Assembly: GCA_003500955.1 (NCBI GenBank) | Contig: DNQP01000077.1 | Coordinates: 597-10,314, forward strand | Reading direction: 5' to 3' | Source of the DNA: Curvibacter sp. | GTDB lineage: Bacteria; Pseudomonadota; Gammaproteobacteria; Burkholderiales; Burkholderiaceae_C | Length of the DNA: 9,718 nt | In this document: piece by piece, positions 6,237 through 9,718 of the stretch | Position numbering within the stretch: position 1 is the first letter of the stretch | Layout of the letters: the number at the start of each line of letters is the position of its first letter | Translations under genes and position numbers: made by a program | The notes under the pieces: model-generated | What the model was told of the DNA's origin: nothing | Database searches by the model: none | The model's input: the letters and a program-made list of their open reading frames with translations, nothing else

Positions 6237-7727
6237 ATGGACACCCCTCCTAGAGACGAGGCGCGCCTCGCCCACCTGCTGCTCAAGCCCGCCCGGCCGC
6301 TTGAAATCAAGCTGGCCTGGGCCTCCGTGCTGATTTCCGCAGCGCTATTCCTGGTGGCCTTGCCCTTTGCCGGCGTCCAGCTGGCGCATCTGCCTGCCTT
6401 CGTGCCCGTCTGGCTCACCGCGCTGATCATCAGCGACCTCGTCACCGCCGTCATGCTCTACGGCCAGTACTACGCCTTGCGCTCGCGCGCCCTGCTGGTG
6501 CTGGCGGCGGGCTATCTGTACACCGCCCTGTCCACCGTGGGCTACACCCTGACCTTCCCGGATCTGCTCGGGACCGGCGGCCTGTTCAGCGGCGGCCCGC
6601 AAAGCACGCCGGCCATGTACATGCTTTGGCATGCCGGCTTTCCGCTGGTGGTCATGGTGTACGCGCTGCTCAAGCGCGAGTCGGTCGAGATCAAGCCCGC
6701 GCACCTGCTGCCGCGTGCGCGCGGCGCCATCATGGGCTCCATCGCCGTCGTCGCTCTGCTGGTGGCCGCGGGCCTGGCTGTGGCCGTGCTGGGGCATGCG
6801 GCCCTGCCCGTGGTGCTGCAGGGCAACGTCGTCACGCCGGCCGGGCACCGCTGGCTCTTCGCCACCTGGGCGCTCAGCGTCGTGGCCCTGGGCGTGCTCT
6901 GGTTGCGCCGGCCGCACACCGCGCTGGACGTGTGGCTGCTCGTCGTGATGTGCGTCTGGGTCTTCGACGTCGCGCTGGCCGCCGTCTTCAACACCGGTCG
7001 CTACGACCTGGGCTGGTACGCTGGCCGCGCCTACGGCTTTCTCGCCGCCTGCGGCCTGCTGCTGGTGCTGCTCAGTGAACACACGCGCAGCTACGCACGC
7101 ATGGTTCGCCTCTCGGCCGATCTGCGCATCGCCAACGAGCAGCTCTGGCGCATCTCCATGCAGGATGGTCTGACCCAGCTCGCCAACCGCCGCGCGTTTG
7201 ACAAATACCTCCTGGAGCAGATGGCCGTCAACGCCCGCCAGGGCCGCAGCCTGGCCTTGTTGCTGGTGGATGTGGACCACTTCAAGGCCTACAACGACCT
7301 CTACGGCCACCAGGCCGGCGACGACTGCCTGCGCCAGGTGGCAGCTGCCTTGCGTGCCTGCTGCCGCCGCCCCTCGGACCTGGCCGCGCGTTACGGCGGC
7401 GAAGAGTTCGCCCTGATCCTGCCCGACACCGAGGCCCTGGGTGCGCTGCACGTGGCCAAGGCCGTGCGCGCCGAGGTCTTGCACCGCGAAGTCCCGCATG
7501 CCCATAACAGCACCGGGCCGCACGTCAGCGCAAGCATCGGCGTCGCGGTGGTCCGGCCCGTGCAGAGCACCACGGTCGAGCCCTTGCTCGCTGCGGCTGA
7601 CGCCGCCCTCTACCAGGCCAAGAGCCGAGGGCGCAACCAGGTGGTCTGTGCCGACGCTGCCGCGGATGGCAGGCCGGAGGCGATGAGCGCGGACAGGGCA
7701 GGGGCGGCGCTGCAGCTCCAGCCTTGA
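6237..7727 (+). CDS. Membrane diguanylate cyclase with MASE4-like sensor and GGDEF domain
   Basis: This 496-residue inner-membrane enzyme should make cyclic di-GMP from two GTP. The N-terminal half (about 25-282) has around eight hydrophobic segments and motifs typical of the MASE4 sensor: FVPVWLTALIISDLVTAVML (55-74), SRALLVLAAGYLYTAL (83-98), and PQSTPAMYMLWHAGFPLVVM (121-140). A short helical linker (283-307) leads to the GGDEF domain, starting DGLTQLANRR (310-319). The metal Asp is in LLVDVDHFK (342-350), the active-site loop is GGEEF (387-391), and the inhibitory I-site RPSD (378-381) sits five residues before it, so product feedback is expected. The domain ends ADAALYQAKSRGRNQV (454-469), followed by an unstructured tail to 496. 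No EAL domain is present. The ligand of MASE4 is unknown. It is likely monocistronic; its stop is 11 bases from the stop of the convergent Hsp70-like gene, with no intrinsic terminator visible. Confidence 0.94.
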   Translation: MDTPPRDEARLAHLLLKPARPLEIKLAWASVLISAALFLVALPFAGVQLAHLPAFVPVWLTALIISDLVTAVMLYGQYYALRSRALLVLAAGYLYTALSTVGYTLTFPDLLGTGGLFSGGPQSTPAMYMLWHAGFPLVVMVYALLKRESVEIKPAHLLPRARGAIMGSIAVVALLVAAGLAVAVLGHAALPVVLQGNVVTPAGHRWLFATWALSVVALGVLWLRRPHTALDVWLLVVMCVWVFDVALAAVFNTGRYDLGWYAGRAYGFLAACGLLLVLLSEHTRSYARMVRLSADLRIANEQLWRISMQDGLTQLANRRAFDKYLLEQMAVNARQGRSLALLLVDVDHFKAYNDLYGHQAGDDCLRQVAAALRACCRRPSDLAARYGGEEFALILPDTEALGALHVAKAVRAEVLHREVPHAHNSTGPHVSASIGVAVVRPVQSTTVEPLLAAADAALYQAKSRGRNQVVCADAAADGRPEAMSADRAGAALQLQP

Positions 7728-7738
7728 GGCCGCGCGCC

Positions 7739-8986
7739 TCAGCCGCTGTAAGCCAGGCCCGAGGCCACGCCGCCGAACAGATCGCCCTCCACCAGCGGCA
7801 CACCGGCAAAGGCCGACTGCAGCACGCGCTGGAAGGGCCGCAGGGCGGAGGAACCGCCCGTGAGGTAGATCGCCGCGAGCTGGCCGTCGGCCACGCCGGC
7901 TTGCTGCACGCACGCGCGCGCGCAGGCCACGGTGCGCTGCAGCAGCTCGTCGAGCTGCTCGCGCAGTGCAGCCATCGTCATGGGCGGGGCCAGCCCAGCT
8001 TCTACGAAGGCCAGGTCCACCACCGCGTCGCTATCGAATTGAGAGCATCGGATCTTGGCCTGCTCGACCGCATGCGCGATGTGGTGGCCGTAGCGCTGGG
8101 TCAGCACGCGCATCAGGCGCCGGTGCAGACCCAGCTCGCTGTAGTTGGTCCACAGGGCCTGGGCCTCGGCCAGCGCCTTCTGCGTCGACAGGCGGTGGAT
8201 CAGGTGCCAGGTGGCCAGGTCGTGGAACACGCGGCTCGGCACCTCGCGCCCGTCCGGCCCGAGGTGACGGTAGCCCAGCAGCGGCATCACCTGCTCCAGG
8301 CTGAGCTTGTGGTCGAAATCCGTGCCGCCGATGTGCACGCCCGTGGTGGCCAGCACGTCCTCAGCCCTTTCGGCCTTGCCCATGCGCTGCGGTCCCAGCC
8401 GCACCACCGTGAAGTCCGAGGTGCCACCGCCGATGTCCACCACCAGCACCGTGCTCTCTTGGCTCAGTCGGCGCTCGTAGTCCAGCGCCGCAGCAATCGG
8501 CTCGAGCTGAAAGCTCACCTGCTCGAAGCCCACACTGTGCGCCGCCTGCAGCAGCGAGGCTTCAGCCTGTGCATCGCGCGCCGCGTCGTCGTCCACGAAA
8601 TGCACCGGTCGGCCCAGCACGACGCGCGTGGGTGCTGCACCCAACGCCTTCGTCGCTCGCTCGCGCAGCGTGGTCAGGAAGGTGGCGATGATGTCCTGGA
8701 AGCTCAGCTGCCGGTGGTTCACCACCGTGGTCTCCTGCAGCAGCGGGCTGCCCAGCAGGCTCTTGAGCGAGCGCATCAGCCGCCCCTCAGTGCCTTCCAG
8801 ATACTGCGTCACCGCGTCGCGGCCGAAGTGCGTGCTCAGGTCTTCGCTGTTGTAGAACACCGCCGTGGGCATGGCCGTGGCCTCGCCCTCCAGCGCGATC
8901 AGCCGCGCCGTGCCGCCAGGCGCGGCCCAGGCCATGGCGGAATTGGAGGTGCCGAAGTCGATGCCGAGGGTGCCGGGGAGAGACAT
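7739..8986 (-). CDS. yegD: YegD-like Hsp70-family ATPase (DnaK-like, no substrate-binding domain)
   Basis: This 415-residue protein is an actin-fold ATPase of the Hsp70 superfamily, closest in style to E. coli YegD, an uncharacterised putative chaperone. Nucleotide-site motifs are present: phosphate-1 GIDFGTSNS (8-16), connect region LEPIAAALDYE (161-171), phosphate-2 VVDIGGGTSDFTV (182-194), GGTDFD (220-225) and adenosine motif IYLTGGSSALRPFQ (373-386). The sequence ends at VASGLAYSG, just after the ATPase fold, so the beta-sandwich peptide-binding and lid domains of DnaK are absent; YegD itself is about 450 residues. It is presumably cytoplasmic. The ATG at 8986 is chosen because DnaK proteins start just before this motif, although its leader is pyrimidine-rich with no Shine-Dalgarno; an in-frame ATG at 9034 would add 16 residues. 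It is divergent from the membrane-protein gene at 9200, with a shared 213-base promoter region. Family is certain, role is not. Confidence 0.92.
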   Translation of the reverse strand: MSLPGTLGIDFGTSNSAMAWAAPGGTARLIALEGEATAMPTAVFYNSEDLSTHFGRDAVTQYLEGTEGRLMRSLKSLLGSPLLQETTVVNHRQLSFQDIIATFLTTLRERATKALGAAPTRVVLGRPVHFVDDDAARDAQAEASLLQAAHSVGFEQVSFQLEPIAAALDYERRLSQESTVLVVDIGGGTSDFTVVRLGPQRMGKAERAEDVLATTGVHIGGTDFDHKLSLEQVMPLLGYRHLGPDGREVPSRVFHDLATWHLIHRLSTQKALAEAQALWTNYSELGLHRRLMRVLTQRYGHHIAHAVEQAKIRCSQFDSDAVVDLAFVEAGLAPPMTMAALREQLDELLQRTVACARACVQQAGVADGQLAAIYLTGGSSALRPFQRVLQSAFAGVPLVEGDLFGGVASGLAYSG

Positions 8987-9199
8987 GCAGGGAAAGAAGA
9001 GAGGGCAGGGCGCGAGGGACGCGCATTGTGCCATTGCACTCGCTTGCACCTGCGACCCGGCCCCATGTCGCCGCAGCGACACCGCTGTGTGAGGTTTTGT
9101 AAACAAGACCCCACTGGGGTGAATCTGCCTGCCGCAAGCCGTAGACTCGACCGCTGAACTTGCGCCTGACCTTGGGCGCACGCCAGGGACGCATGAGGC
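8987..9199. promoter_or_regulatory. Divergent promoter region with inverted repeats
   Basis: These 213 bases lie between the divergent Hsp70-like and membrane-protein genes. Dyads include TGTCGC-CGCA-GCGACA (9066-9081), TTGT-AA-ACAA (9097-9106) and ACCCC-ACT-GGGGT (9108-9120). TAGACT at 9142-9147 is a -10 candidate for the rightward gene, without a clear -35. AGGGA at 9185-9189 is its probable Shine-Dalgarno. For the leftward gene the 20 bases before the ATG are 18 pyrimidines on the coding strand. Confidence 0.4.
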
Positions 9200-9718
9200 A
9201 TGAGCGACAAGAACAAAGACAGGGACAAGGTCCTCGACATCTGCAGACGCATCGAGCGCGCGCTCCAGCGTGACTGGGGCAGCACGGGCACGGGCCTGAG
9301 CCAGCGCCTGCGCACGGCGCGCTACGCCGTGCCGCCCGAGTTGCTCAAGCGCATCCACTACCTGCGACGCCTGCAGAAGCAGGCCCTGCACAAGCAGGGC
9401 TTCAGGCTCAAGTCCGCGGCCGACTTCGAGGCCAAGGGCGAACAGGTGCTGGAGGAACTGGCCGAGGCGCGCAAGACCGCCGCGCGTCGCCTGCGGCCCT
9501 TGCTCGAAGAACTGCTGGTGCGCTACCGCGTCATGATCGGCACCGCCGTGGTCGCCCTGCTGGTCGCCGCGGTCGGCGGTGTCTACCTGCTGCAGGAGCC
9601 CGAGCCTGTGCTGCCACCCGTGGCCGTGAGCACGCCCACGCCCCGGCCGGCGCCCAAGCCCGTCCCCAAACCTGCGCCCAAGCCAGCCCCTGCGGCGGTG
9701 CCCGCCCCGGCACCCGCC
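9200..9718 (+). CDS. Single-pass membrane protein with Lys/Pro/Ala-rich region (3' end outside window)
   Basis: The frame from the ATG at 9200 stays open to the last base, giving 173 residues of an incomplete protein. Residues 1-110 are charged and helical, with no signal peptide, and should be cytoplasmic. The part at about 11-69, including PPELLKRIHYLRRLQKQALH, vaguely recalls DUF4145-like domains, which carry an R..RN..VH motif; here the Asn is replaced and the match is uncertain. A coiled-coil-like stretch (75-107) leads to one membrane segment at about 111-131 (VMIGTAVVALLVAAVGGVYLL). Beyond it is a periplasmic Pro-rich spacer (133-173) with APKPVPKPAPKPAPA repeats, like the TonB-type spacer that crosses the periplasm or wall. 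A C-terminal domain probably follows outside the window. AGGGA 10 bases upstream supports the start. Function is not recognised; divergence from the Hsp70-like gene hints at a link. Confidence 0.8.
   Translation, partial: MSDKNKDRDKVLDICRRIERALQRDWGSTGTGLSQRLRTARYAVPPELLKRIHYLRRLQKQALHKQGFRLKSAADFEAKGEQVLEELAEARKTAARRLRPLLEELLVRYRVMIGTAVVALLVAAVGGVYLLQEPEPVLPPVAVSTPTPRPAPKPVPKPAPKPAPAAVPAPAPA

Noticed and set aside
6345..7913. Long complementary-strand frame (522 residues) opposite the cyclase
   Set aside because: The GGDEF gene on the plus strand is unambiguous; the antisense product is His/Gln/Arg-rich with no motif.
7724..9157. Long open frame on the plus strand (477 residues) opposite the yegD-like gene
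   Set aside because: All Hsp70 ATP-site motifs are on the other strand; this one is an antisense shadow with no recognisable domain.
1..9718. tRNA, rRNA, CRISPR, insertion sequence, prophage or toxin-antitoxin genes
   Set aside because: I looked for tRNA-like cloverleaf pieces, direct repeats with spacers, transposase or integrase motifs and small overlapping gene pairs, and saw none that could be supported.

Overview
This 9.7 kb window is GC-rich chromosomal DNA. Base composition, codon use and gene content suggest a betaproteobacterium of the order Burkholderiales, probably family Comamonadaceae; this is inferred from protein style and the C/G-ending codon bias, not from a marker gene. There is no rRNA, tRNA, CRISPR array, insertion sequence or phage gene. 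It looks like core or shell chromosome rather than an island.

Left part (1-3034): the 3' end of a LysR-type regulator is followed by a compact modA-modB-modC operon for high-affinity molybdate uptake (periplasmic binding protein, inner-membrane permease, ATPase with a C-terminal Mop/TOBE domain). modB and modC overlap by 4 bases. No ModE gene or recognisable ModE box is seen.

Middle part (3035-6010): an unrecognised 222-residue protein with a Pro/Ala linker (3178-3846) converges, with only 9 bases between stop codons, on a complementary-strand ketopantoate reductase family gene (3856-4761, panE-like). Divergent from that gene is a 99-residue orphan (5007-5306). Next comes a predicted secreted 190-residue protein with an Asp-rich calcium-type loop (5438-6010).

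Right part (6011-9718): a 226-base leader rich in inverted repeats precedes a membrane diguanylate cyclase (MASE4-like sensor plus GGDEF with an intact I-site, 6237-7727). It converges with an 11-base gap on a complementary-strand YegD-like Hsp70 ATPase (7739-8986). Divergent from this is the start of a single-pass membrane protein with a Lys/Pro/Ala-rich region (9200 to window end, incomplete).

The genes form one clear functional unit (molybdate import) plus several single-gene units. I do not see a convincing new multi-gene system. The best second looks are the repeat-rich leader of the cyclase, the divergent Hsp70-like/membrane-protein pair, and the unrecognised proteins at 3178, 5007 and 5438.
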